From JBKHBT01 sp046542255 (GTDB taxonomy: Bacteria > UBP14 > UBA6098 > JBKHBT01), in assembly GCA_046542255.1 (NCBI GenBank), contig JBKHBT010000013.1, positions 1-51,776 of the forward strand: DNA of 51,776 nt. The letters are read 5' to 3'. This document shows positions 43,827-51,776 of this stretch, piece after piece; position 1 is the stretch's first letter; each line of letters begins with the position of its first letter. Below the pieces are notes generated by a model. It was not told the origin of the DNA. It saw only the letters and a program-made list of their open reading frames with translations, and made no database searches. The position numbers and the translations under genes were made by a program.

Positions 43827-44552
43827 CTAACGATGCAGTATTTTGTGGCATAAAATATAATTTTCGGCCAACTCGCCTGCTTTATGGGCAAGTTTTTCAT
43901 TTAGGTGGACTTTCTGTAACATCTCATCGGTAACTTTATCTTCATCTTTGAAAGTAGCTTCTATAATTGCTAGTTGTGTATCTTTTACAAGTTCTTCTAA
44001 TGCTGGCACATATCCTGTATCACCGGATATTGCGATTTGCTCACCCAAATATTCAATTCTATAGCCATTTGCAGGTATTCTATCTAAAATTCGGCCACCT
44101 TCGATGCTTCCGCAATGGTATAGTGCATAGGCTTTTATATGGAGCTCCCCTATATCGATTCCATCCCGGTCATCAGTATTCTTTGGGATTATTTCAAAAG
44201 GTATAGTCTTTTTATATAGTTCAGTAAAAAGCTTAAAATGCGCCATAATCTCTTTCGAGCCATCCGGGGAAATGATATATAATGGTTTTTCCCTGCCAAT
44301 CATCCTGAAAAAGGCAAGAATAGCATAAAGGCCAGCCATATGGTCGAAATGGCCATGAGTGATAAGAATAGCCGATAGCGATTTGAAAGGCAATTTTCTC
44401 TTAACAATTTCTGATAGGATTCCATCGCCAGCATCTACGAGTATTGCCTTATCATCATATTCGACCCAAAAACCCTGCGAAAGGCCGGCCTGTGATTTAA
44501 GAATCTCAAGACTTAGGCTTTTGCCCTGCCATTTATTGGTCCTGAGATGCAA
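43827..44552 (-). CDS. RNase Z-like MBL-fold hydrolase
   Basis: The 241-residue cytosolic enzyme has the metallo-beta-lactamase fold: THGHFDH at residues 65-71, a likely ligand H146, and the GDT motif (D178) at 177-179. The C-terminal VHLNEKLAHKAGELA stretch resembles the SHLT helix of RNase Z-type proteins. It could be a tRNA 3'-processing enzyme or another phosphodiesterase; the glycine-rich SSGN loop of classical RNase Z is diverged (SQAGLSQGFWV), so the substrate is open. The start is TTG at 44550-44552, 6 bases after GGAG, inside the end of the DUF1232 gene (20-base overlap). Confidence 0.85.
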   Translation of the reverse strand: MHLRTNKWQGKSLSLEILKSQAGLSQGFWVEYDDKAILVDAGDGILSEIVKRKLPFKSLSAILITHGHFDHMAGLYAILAFFRMIGREKPLYIISPDGSKEIMAHFKLFTELYKKTIPFEIIPKNTDDRDGIDIGELHIKAYALYHCGSIEGGRILDRIPANGYRIEYLGEQIAISGDTGYVPALEELVKDTQLAIIEATFKDEDKVTDEMLQKVHLNEKLAHKAGELAENYILCHKILHR

Positions 44553-45012
44553 AGTCTTCTCCGCTTTTTTCCTTTTTCTTTTCCCAGATCAGGAATTTAT
44601 GAAGATCATTGCTAATAGCATATAAGATTGTGCTAATCACAAGGGCATCATCTATTTGTCCGAGTAGCGGCAACATATCAGGAATTACATCGAATGGATT
44701 TATTAAATATAATAATGCAATCACAGAAGCGATTATTGTGCTTTTAGGCACATTATCGTATTTTTTATTCTTATACGCCTTAATAAGCCTCCAAAGTGCT
44801 TTCGATTCTTCGATCACTCTGTCTATTGGCCCTTCACCGAGTTTTTTATAGCGCTTCTCGGCTTTGGAAAGAGTATAGTCGAGTTTTTTATCATTGTCCA
44901 AAACAGATTCGGCCTTTTGGGAAGAAGACTCATCGGTAATATAATTCTTTACCTTATCTTCCATTTCCGGGTCGAATTGCTGATTTTTTGAATATTTATC
45001 TTCGTCTAACAT
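44533..45012 (-). CDS. DUF1232 (YkvA-like) protein
   Basis: The protein has about 159 residues. The C-terminal half contains the DUF1232 signature: a hydrophobic helix ALLYLINPFDVIPD followed by LPLLGQIDDALVISTILYAI. The first 70 residues are charged and probably flexible. The family is common, small and of unknown function, perhaps membrane-associated. I chose the ATG at 45010-45012, with GAGG 5 bases upstream; a GTG two codons earlier is possible. It overlaps the MBL gene, and a TTTCAT-N17-TATAAT promoter precedes the pair. Confidence 0.85.
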   Translation of the reverse strand: MLDEDKYSKNQQFDPEMEDKVKNYITDESSSQKAESVLDNDKKLDYTLSKAEKRYKKLGEGPIDRVIEESKALWRLIKAYKNKKYDNVPKSTIIASVIALLYLINPFDVIPDMLPLLGQIDDALVISTILYAISNDLHKFLIWEKKKEKSGEDFASQDQ

Positions 45013-45043
45013 GCTCACCTCATATTAAATTTCTGCTATTTAC

Positions 45044-45072
45044 ATTATAATACATAGAAAAAAATAATGAAA
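45044..45072 (-). promoter_or_regulatory. Promoter for the DUF1232-MBL operon
   Basis: On the minus strand TTTCAT and TATAAT are 17 bases apart, about 25 bases before the GAGG ribosome site. Confidence 0.5.
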
Positions 45073-45120
45073 GCTTTATATTTAATTATTAACAAGGGTC
45101 GAAATTTAAGATTCGAAGTT

Positions 45121-48100
45121 TTAAGAATCGAGCGCTTTTCGAACTCTTTCTGCGATATCACCTGCTTGTATTGGCTTCATAATGAAATCGCTAATACCAA
45201 AGGAATCGTAATTTTCGGATGTTACAAATTCGCTATAGCCAGTAACAAGGAGAATTGGTAAGTCTTTTCGTATTTTGTGTATTTCACGTGCCAATTCTAT
45301 TCCGGTTATCTCGGGCATGGTCTGGTCGGTAATAACTAAATCAAATTTTTCGGGTTCCTGCTTAAAAAGCTCAATAGCTTCTTCGGAAGAAGAAAGTGCA
45401 AATATTTCGTAGCCAAGATGTATCAGCAGTTTTTCAATCAATTTGACTATTATGATTTCGTCATCGACGATAAGGATTTTTTCATTGCCTTTGGGCATCG
45501 AGGCACTATCGCTCTTTTGTTTTGGAGTCTCGGGTTCCACCATTGGGAAATAGACATGAAATCTCGAACCAACGCCTTTTATGCTATCGACTTTGATACA
45601 GCCATCATGGCTTTCAACGATACCATGGGCAACCGAAAGCCCAAGTCCAGTGCCTTCACCGGCAGATTTCGTTGTATAGAAAGGCTCGAAAATTCTTGCT
45701 ATTGTTTCCTTGGTCATTCCATAACCAGTATCCTTAACATTAAAATATGCATAATCTCCAGGCTGGATTCCCAGATTCTTTGCACTTTTCTCATCGATAT
45801 TCTTTCTTGTCAGCTCAACTTGCAGGATTCCGCCTTTTTCTCGCATAGCTTGATAGGCATTTGTACAAAGATTCATGACCACTTGATGAATCTGTGTGGC
45901 ATCGGCCAAAATATAGCCCGCCGACTTATCTATCGATTTTCTAATCTCTATCGTACTAGGTAGTGATGATTCAAGCAATTGAAGTACTTCATTAACGATA
46001 AGATGAATTTGTAATGGCTTTTTCTCCTGCTCCACCTGCTTAGAAAAGGTAAGAATCTGCTTAACCAGGTCTCTGGCTCTTTTGCCGGCATTTACGATAT
46101 AATTTAAGTTTTCTTCTAATAAAGTATTTTTGGGAACATCCAGAAGACATAATTCAGCATATCCAATCATTGGTGTCAGGATATTGTTAAAGTCATGTGC
46201 AATACCGCCGGCGAGGGTTCCTATGGTTTCGAGTTTTTGAGATCTTCGAAGTTTTTTCTCCATTAGCTTTCTGCCTTCTTCGGCCTTGATTTTATCAGTT
46301 ATATCTCTGAAATGTTCTATCACCTGGATTATTTGTCCATTTTTATCGATGACAGGATAGGCACGAAGTTCGAGCCATGCTTCCATTACTTCATCATATC
46401 TTCTCACTCTATGCTGCTTTTTATCTTTGTAAACCATCTTAACACTACAAATTTCGCATGGTTTTTCTCTTCCCAAGACTTCATAGCATCTCTTCCCAGC
46501 AATTTCTTCATTGTCCCTGGCTTCGATGGTATCTAAGACTGCTTTATTATAACGAATCACACGATAATCATCATCTAATATGCCCAAATAATCTGGAATA
46601 GAGTCGAACATAGTGGCGAGTAGGTTTGTTGTTTCTTTTAGCTCAAGCATAGATTTTTCGCGCATCTTTACGGCAAATCGCCTTTTTTTCTCCATCTGGA
46701 TTGTATGAAGTCCAAATGCAATATCATCAGCAACCTCTTCCAAAAGGTCAATTTCTTGCAGATTATCTGCTAGTTCGATAGGTATGGAAACCAGAATAAT
46801 GCCAAATAAATCATCGCCATGCTCGAGCTTTGAGACAAATGCTGCATCTCCTTTTCTTATATAAAATCTATTGCATTCACGACAGATTTGGTCATCTGGT
46901 TTAATAATGACTATGTCATGGGTTTCTATTGCTTTTTGCATACAAGAAGTTATAGTATCTATAGAATCCATTGGAGTTTCTTCTGAATCCACTGCCGAAT
47001 AATTGAAGCTATCTATTGTTTTATCAGGATTTAGAAGAGCAATCCATGTAGCATTGTATCCGCGAGTTTGCACGAGAGAATCGCATATATTTTGAATTGG
47101 CAGCTCGGTATCATGGTTCTTTGTGATTAATTGATTGACATTTCTAATCGATTTTAATACCTGGTTCAGGTGTTCTATCTCCCATTTGGCTTTTTCTAAT
47201 TTGGTAACATCGCTGGCTAATCGTGCTATTGCGATCGGTTCACCTTCATCATTGAAAATAGGAAATAGCCTGACAAAAAATACTATATCGTCTTGATTTT
47301 TCCTCTCGACAGTGAATAAGTCCGATTTGATTTTGCCTGGTGGAAATTCAAGGCATTGCTTTTCCTGGATAATTTTCTCTCTAATAGTTTCATTAGAAGC
47401 TGGTATATCGATTATTTCATGTTCTTTCCTACCAATAACTTCCGCTATATGCTCTTTTTTCATTAATTTCAGATAGCTATTATTGGCAATAATTATTCTA
47501 TGATCCAGGCCTTTAACAACGGCGATATCATTTGTATTTTCAATAATTGCAGCGAGATAGGCCTGATTCTCCTGCGCTTTTTTCATCTCGGTGATATCGA
47601 TACCAATCGCCCAGGAGCTCCAACCTTCTATCGGAAATTCTCTCGAAATATTGCTCCACGAAATAATCCGTTTTGAACCATCCTTGCATGTGATAGTGCT
47701 TTCTTCATTGGAAAAATAATTCCCGAGGGATTTGAAATTATCCATAATTTTTGAACGATATTCTTTATCAGGATACAGCTTTTTCATGGAATCGGCTTTT
47801 CCGATTATTTCATCTGCAGAATAGCCGGTGATTTTTTCCGCCATTTTATTCCAGAAAATAATATTCCCGTCCTCATCGATTGCATCGATTATCAATGGCA
47901 TATTCATTACTATTTTGTACAGCCTTTGTTCGGATTCTTCTAAGGCTTTCATGGCTATTCTTCTTTCTGTTACATCCCGAAAAACAAGAACAGCTCCTGA
48001 AACATTTCCATTATCATCTGATATTGGCGCAGCGCTATCTGCTATTGGAATTTTCCTTCCTGATTTGGAGATCAAAAGGACATGATTGGCAAGTGCAACT

Positions 48101-49767
48101 GTTCTGTTCTCTTTTATTGCAGTTTTAAGAGGATTCTTCGGTTTTTCATCATACATTTCCGACTCAATATTGAAAACCCTGTCTATATCAGTTCCAATAG
48201 CTTCATCTTTTTCCCAACCAGTCAGATCGATGGCAGCCTTATTGATGAAATTGATATTATTATCTTTATCGGTTGCAATAACGCCATCGCCAATACTGGA
48301 GAGTGTGGTCGAGAGCCATTTTCTACTTTCGCGAAGGGAATTCTCGACCTTTTTCAGCTCTGAAATATCTCGCATCTGCAAAACCACATTAACTATCACA
48401 TCATCATCATCACGAATCGGGAAAGCTTTCATTTCTATATATAAAGTCCGATCGCCAAGTTCCTCGATTGTTATCTGAAAAGTTTTCTCTAATATCTGGC
48501 CAGTTCTAAATACTTCATCGATAGTATCTTCGATATTAATGGATGATGCGAAGATATCTTTGTAATTCTCTATTATATCCGCCAAAAGGCAATTTTCATC
48601 ATTGCTAAGGCGCTTATGATTTGCCCTATTGATACTGACAATTCTCTTATTCTTATCGAAAATAGTAATTGCTTCAGGGCTTTGTTGTATTAAAGCCGAG
48701 AGCTTATTTTCTGTTCTGGCCAGCGCTTTTTCTGCTTTTTTTCTTTCTGTGATATCATATACGATACCGACAAGCTTCGGGCCAGCTTCATCTTCAATGT
48801 AGTCGATTTCACTTTTAAGATATCTAATTTCGCCATTATCGGCTCTTTTAATTTTATAATCGATTTTTTGGCAGTTTTTCTTTTTGATGACTTCATCAAT
48901 AGCGGCCATAAATTTAGGCAGATCCTCTTCCAAGATAAATCTTGACCAACCTTCATCGATTGGTAATTCTTCTTCTTCTGAAATTCCATGTAATCTGCGC
49001 AACTGGTCCGACCATTCATATCTGCTAAAATCTAGGTTGACATGCCAGCTACCAATCCCAGAGATTCTCTGTGCTTCTGCGAGCTCGCGTTCCTGTTCGA
49101 TTAGAATATTTTCCATTTTTTTTTGCTCTTTGATAGATGAGTAAACTATTATGGCATTATCATCATCGATTTTGCTAAGGCGGTATTCCAAGAAGTCATC
49201 CAGGAAATTTTCTGCTTCTGCTTTGACATTTTCGCCATTTTGGAAAACATCGCGTATTGCCTTTTCGTATTCCTCATGGTAGTCTGGTTTTATAAATAAT
49301 TTTATATTTTTCCCGATATAGTAATCAGATGGAATATCCAGGACAGTTCGGTTGAAATATTTTATATAGCCGTCTTTATCGATTATGAAGGCATAATCGG
49401 TCATATTTTCTATCATATCCTGGAAAATAGTTTTATCTATTTTGTAATTCTGTCTATTTTGTTCTTTGAACTCGATGCTAAATGTTTTTTCATACAGTTT
49501 TTGGAAATCACTTATTTGATAGGATTCAAAAAATCTAAGGCCTATCAATCTCTGTCTAATAGGGAAAGCATCATCAAATAGTTTATTATTGAAAAACAAC
49601 TTATCAATCAACTCTGGAAGGTCAGTTTCATTAGAAACATCGAAGTTCTCAGAGATCGATTCTCTTAGTGCATCGGAAATGAAGGTTATATTGAAATCGA
49701 TATCAAAAATCAAAATCTTTTTCGAATTAAATAGTTTTTGTAGAACATTCTTATCTAATTTTGACAT
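45121..49767 (-). CDS. Giant multi-PAS/GAF hybrid histidine kinase
   Basis: This is a soluble sensor kinase of 1548 residues with no membrane segment. An N-terminal region of about 115 residues is unassigned. About six PAS domains follow, one with an IGSWHVNLDF PAS_3-type fold. Then come a GAF-like domain containing CRECNRFYIRKGDAAF and a further PAS with a CYEVLGREKPCEIC cysteine pattern. The kinase core has GGIAHDFNN with H1191 and GTGLGLSVAHG; a C-terminal receiver has D1481 in LVITDQTMP. The Cys clusters could bind metal or sense redox state. It is 121 bases downstream of a receiver/zinc-ribbon gene and a HisKA_2 kinase, but has its own TTGACA promoter. No output regulator is present. Confidence 0.93.
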   Translation of the reverse strand: MSKLDKNVLQKLFNSKKILIFDIDFNITFISDALRESISENFDVSNETDLPELIDKLFFNNKLFDDAFPIRQRLIGLRFFESYQISDFQKLYEKTFSIEFKEQNRQNYKIDKTIFQDMIENMTDYAFIIDKDGYIKYFNRTVLDIPSDYYIGKNIKLFIKPDYHEEYEKAIRDVFQNGENVKAEAENFLDDFLEYRLSKIDDDNAIIVYSSIKEQKKMENILIEQERELAEAQRISGIGSWHVNLDFSRYEWSDQLRRLHGISEEEELPIDEGWSRFILEEDLPKFMAAIDEVIKKKNCQKIDYKIKRADNGEIRYLKSEIDYIEDEAGPKLVGIVYDITERKKAEKALARTENKLSALIQQSPEAITIFDKNKRIVSINRANHKRLSNDENCLLADIIENYKDIFASSINIEDTIDEVFRTGQILEKTFQITIEELGDRTLYIEMKAFPIRDDDDVIVNVVLQMRDISELKKVENSLRESRKWLSTTLSSIGDGVIATDKDNNINFINKAAIDLTGWEKDEAIGTDIDRVFNIESEMYDEKPKNPLKTAIKENRTVALANHVLLISKSGRKIPIADSAAPISDDNGNVSGAVLVFRDVTERRIAMKALEESEQRLYKIVMNMPLIIDAIDEDGNIIFWNKMAEKITGYSADEIIGKADSMKKLYPDKEYRSKIMDNFKSLGNYFSNEESTITCKDGSKRIISWSNISREFPIEGWSSWAIGIDITEMKKAQENQAYLAAIIENTNDIAVVKGLDHRIIIANNSYLKLMKKEHIAEVIGRKEHEIIDIPASNETIREKIIQEKQCLEFPPGKIKSDLFTVERKNQDDIVFFVRLFPIFNDEGEPIAIARLASDVTKLEKAKWEIEHLNQVLKSIRNVNQLITKNHDTELPIQNICDSLVQTRGYNATWIALLNPDKTIDSFNYSAVDSEETPMDSIDTITSCMQKAIETHDIVIIKPDDQICRECNRFYIRKGDAAFVSKLEHGDDLFGIILVSIPIELADNLQEIDLLEEVADDIAFGLHTIQMEKKRRFAVKMREKSMLELKETTNLLATMFDSIPDYLGILDDDYRVIRYNKAVLDTIEARDNEEIAGKRCYEVLGREKPCEICSVKMVYKDKKQHRVRRYDEVMEAWLELRAYPVIDKNGQIIQVIEHFRDITDKIKAEEGRKLMEKKLRRSQKLETIGTLAGGIAHDFNNILTPMIGYAELCLLDVPKNTLLEENLNYIVNAGKRARDLVKQILTFSKQVEQEKKPLQIHLIVNEVLQLLESSLPSTIEIRKSIDKSAGYILADATQIHQVVMNLCTNAYQAMREKGGILQVELTRKNIDEKSAKNLGIQPGDYAYFNVKDTGYGMTKETIARIFEPFYTTKSAGEGTGLGLSVAHGIVESHDGCIKVDSIKGVGSRFHVYFPMVEPETPKQKSDSASMPKGNEKILIVDDEIIIVKLIEKLLIHLGYEIFALSSSEEAIELFKQEPEKFDLVITDQTMPEITGIELAREIHKIRKDLPILLVTGYSEFVTSENYDSFGISDFIMKPIQAGDIAERVRKALDS

Positions 49768-49833
49768 TATAGTGTACTTTTATGGTTTTTAAATATATTT
49801 CTTTGCTAATAATCAATACAAATTACTATTCTA

Positions 49834-49861
49834 ATATTAATTAAATCGACACTTATGTCAA
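49834..49861 (-). promoter_or_regulatory. Promoter for the giant hybrid kinase
   Basis: On the minus strand TTGACA is followed after 16 bases by TAATAT, about 65 bases before the ATG at 49767. The ATG itself lacks a clear ribosome site. Confidence 0.4.
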
Positions 49862-49888
49862 AGGATTTAAATATTTCTTGGGGTTAAT

Positions 49889-50500
49889 TCAATTTAGGCC
49901 TTTTTTATCATTATATAGTTCGGGGTATAAGAAAGTCGCGCATTTTTTGCATAATGTATGGCTGAACTTAAGATTATACTTCTCGGAGAAATAAGATTCG
50001 ATATCGACCCAGGTACCATTGTCCCTAATGCTTTTACAATTTGCGCAGATGCATATGGAATTGTCATCATTTTTATCCATTGTCATTTTACTCAATTTAT
50101 TGATCATTTTTCTGTGGTCTTGCATGAGTTGATGCCTTGTAAGAGCAATTTCGATAGCAACTTTAAGCTCGCGTTCATTATAAGGCTTCAAAAGAAGGCC
50201 ATAGGGCAAAGAATTTTTGGCTCTTTCAAGTAATTCTGGTTCTGAGTAAGCTGTGAGGTAAATAATCGGGATATCCATAGCTTGCTTTATTTTCTGTGCA
50301 GCCTCGATACCATCCAGGTTTTCGCCCAGCTTGATATCCATGATTATAAGGTCGAGCTTTTTCTCTGTTGTTTTTTCAAAGGCATCTTTGATAGAAAGTG
50401 CAATCTCTGTATTTTCAAAACCCATGTCAATAAGCGATGCCTGGATTGAAGCAGCAACGATTGCTTCATCCTCAACAACAAGTATATTTTGCAGATACAT
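49889..50500 (-). CDS. Response regulator: receiver plus CxxC zinc-ribbon-like tail
   Basis: The 203-residue protein has an N-terminal receiver (E10, D11; phosphorylated D55 in LIIMDIKLGE; T84 and K105 in LLKPYNE). A short helix leads to a C-terminal module with C152-x2-C155 and C184-x2-C187, around IRDNGTWVDIESYF and FSHTLC. This module is seen at the ends of many PAS and receiver proteins (consensus CxxCKxIRDxxGxW ... SHgiCpeC) and probably binds zinc; its function is unknown. It has no DNA-binding domain. I chose the ATG at 50498-50500, 5 bases after GGGGG. The preceding kinase gene overlaps it by 29 bases, so the two form a tight pair. Confidence 0.92.
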   Translation of the reverse strand: MYLQNILVVEDEAIVAASIQASLIDMGFENTEIALSIKDAFEKTTEKKLDLIIMDIKLGENLDGIEAAQKIKQAMDIPIIYLTAYSEPELLERAKNSLPYGLLLKPYNERELKVAIEIALTRHQLMQDHRKMINKLSKMTMDKNDDNSICICANCKSIRDNGTWVDIESYFSEKYNLKFSHTLCKKCATFLYPELYNDKKGLN

Positions 50501-51521
50501 TTTCACCCCCCATATCTAATGGCAAAATTATTTCAAAAATCTTTTTCGAAATATTTATCTCAAATTCAGACTTTAGCTGTTTTACTATCATTTTTACAAG
50601 TTGTAAACCCAAACTAATGAATTTTCTATCACAGAAATCATCGGGCAGGGAATTTCCATTGTCCGATACTTTGAGATGATAGAATTTCTTTCTTTTTTTG
50701 AAGCTAATGTAAATATACTTGTCACCATCGAAGTCATCAAAAGCGTGTTTTATTGCATTGGTTACAAATTCATGCAAGATAAGCCCACAGGAAATAGCTT
50801 TGGAAATCTCGAGGTCTATATCATCGATATCCATGAAAAAATTGCAATTCGAAGCAGTCGGTTGATAGCTATTAGAAATATATTCGATCAAATCATGAAA
50901 ATAAGTTTTCATATCGACCAGTTTAATATTACCGTATTTATATAGATTTTCATGCAGAATAGCGATAGTCTCAATGCGGCTTTTTGTATTGATTAAGATG
51001 GATTCGACGATATCGTTTTTGCTGGCCTTCGCCTGAAGGTTCATAAGGCTCGAGACAATCTGCAAATTATTTTTTATCCTATGATGCGTCTCTCTAATAA
51101 GGGTTTCGAGTTCTTCTATTCTCTTATCTTTTTGTTCCTGGATATTCTTAATTTCTGTAATATCTCGAAAAATTGCAAAAAGCTCGTCTGGCTTACCATC
51201 TTCATCGAAGGAAGATATCCTCCCCTTGAGCCAGTAACATCGGTATTTGCCGTCTTTTGCACGAATTTTGAGAATGTGATTTATATTGTTCGTCTCTGCA
51301 TCGGTATGGGAAATCAGTTCATATAGCTGAGCGCCGTCTTCATTGGTTAATTTATCACGCCACCAGGATATATCCCCGGCATCTGATTTACCATAACCGA
51401 GATCCTCTACTAAATGTTTATCATAGGTAATCTTGCCATCTTCGATATTCCATATCCAAAAATAATCATCGACTGAATAATAGGCACATAGAACTTTATT
51501 GTATTTTAGTATATTGTCCAA
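50472..51521 (-). CDS. PAS-HisKA_2 sensor histidine kinase
   Basis: The 349-residue soluble kinase has one PAS domain (about 15-130, ending FRDITEIKN). A HisKA_2-type dimerisation helix follows with H147 in ETHHRIKNNLQIVSSL, then a C-terminal ATPase domain (HEFVTNAIKHAF, DNGNSLPDDF). Kinases of this class often act with receiver proteins that lack DNA-binding domains, as here: the receiver/zinc-ribbon gene overlaps its 3' end. The start is uncertain. The only standard in-frame start is TTG at 51519-51521, without a ribosome site; an AAGGAG 20-odd bases upstream serves no visible in-frame start. A TTGACA-N17-TAAATT promoter lies upstream. Confidence 0.9.
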   Translation of the reverse strand: MDNILKYNKVLCAYYSVDDYFWIWNIEDGKITYDKHLVEDLGYGKSDAGDISWWRDKLTNEDGAQLYELISHTDAETNNINHILKIRAKDGKYRCYWLKGRISSFDEDGKPDELFAIFRDITEIKNIQEQKDKRIEELETLIRETHHRIKNNLQIVSSLMNLQAKASKNDIVESILINTKSRIETIAILHENLYKYGNIKLVDMKTYFHDLIEYISNSYQPTASNCNFFMDIDDIDLEISKAISCGLILHEFVTNAIKHAFDDFDGDKYIYISFKKRKKFYHLKVSDNGNSLPDDFCDRKFISLGLQLVKMIVKQLKSEFEINISKKIFEIILPLDMGGENVSAKYTCC

Positions 51522-51590
51522 ACAAACTGCTTTCGAAAAAGGCCTGATACTCCTTACTCAGATATTTGCATAATTCCTTATACCATTAAA

Positions 51591-51619
51591 AATTTAAATA
51601 TAATATATCACCTTGTCAA
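51591..51619 (-). promoter_or_regulatory. Promoter for the HisKA_2 kinase-regulator pair
   Basis: On the minus strand TTGACA is followed after 17 bases by TAAATT, about 70 bases upstream of the TTG start. The remaining bases to the window end show no gene that I can support. Confidence 0.5.
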
Positions 51620-51776
51620 GAGTAAACTATTAAAATAGCTCTATCTTATATTTGGATAATTCAAAATTAATTAATGTAAATTGTTTATAGATATGCATCA
51701 ATAAAGATAAAGCCGATGTGTTATAAGAAAACATTATTACGGTAGCCTTTTCTCTTTTAAAGCCATATATATAACA

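Noticed and set aside
51515..51600. Possible frameshift before the HisKA_2 kinase: a 5-codon frame (ATG CAA ATA ...) and a 29-codon open frame overlap its start
   Set aside because: No slippery sequence is visible and the PAS domain is intact from the TTG start; the short frames are within chance, though a read error cannot be excluded.
1..51776. tRNA, rRNA, riboswitch, transposase or phage genes
   Set aside because: I read the intergenic regions for cloverleaf ends, riboswitch-like leaders and transposase motifs and found none that I could support.

Overview
The window is about 52 kb of AT-rich DNA from a diderm (Gram-negative) bacterium. Evidence for an outer membrane: a CMP-KDO synthetase (LPS), a LolA-like carrier, outer-membrane barrel proteins that end in an aromatic residue, and several lipoproteins. 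Two tandem C25 (gingipain-family) proteins end in a PNPFN-type C-terminal sorting domain, and a 2.5-kilo-residue surface protein ends in a gliding-motility/FlgD-like C-terminal domain, so a type IX-like export route is likely. However, many genes carry strong GGAGG ribosome sites and TTGACA/TAnnnT promoters, which is unlike Bacteroidota. An uncultured lineage of the FCB group or a nearby candidate phylum (Cloacimonadota, Zixibacteria or WOR-3-like) fits best. This is inference; there is no rRNA or other direct marker. No tRNA, rRNA, CRISPR, prophage or insertion sequence was recognised.

Layout. 1-6.4 kb (minus): gpsA, a secreted TPR-like protein that seems to start at ATT, a coiled-coil hypothetical, then, beyond a clear terminator, a two-gene operon of an SH3/beta-barrel protein and an Ig/PKD lipoprotein. 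6.7-13.5 kb (plus): two C25-family paralogues. 13.5-19.7 kb (plus): a gene-poor stretch with small repeats, then a YigZ/IMPACT protein, a WCKNC thioredoxin, a TlpA-like lipoprotein, glgA, sfsA (in frame with glgA, separated only by a TAG), a LolA-like protein, gatC and kdsB. 19.7-28 kb (minus): a coiled-coil outer-membrane protein, a UbiA prenyltransferase, an exported Memo-AMMECR1 fusion and a five-PAS hybrid histidine kinase. 28.3-43.8 kb (plus): accD, an extremely acidic TPR protein with LLxxGxW repeats, a PilS-like membrane histidine kinase, the giant Ig-repeat protein and a type IV pilin-like protein. 43.8-51.5 kb (minus): an RNase Z-like MBL hydrolase, a DUF1232 protein, a giant multi-PAS hybrid kinase, a receiver/zinc-ribbon response regulator and a HisKA_2 kinase.

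How the genes fit together. Three themes recur: cell-surface and secreted proteins (about half of the DNA); phosphorelay signalling through four histidine kinases with no DNA-binding output gene nearby; and scattered housekeeping genes without their usual partners (gatC without gatAB, accD without accA). The most notable observations are the loss of the catalytic His in both C25 proteins, two genes with no usable ATG/GTG/TTG start, an exported Memo-AMMECR1 fusion with two good start sites, two promoters placed so that the mRNA would be leaderless, and the 15-module alternating repeat of the giant protein.
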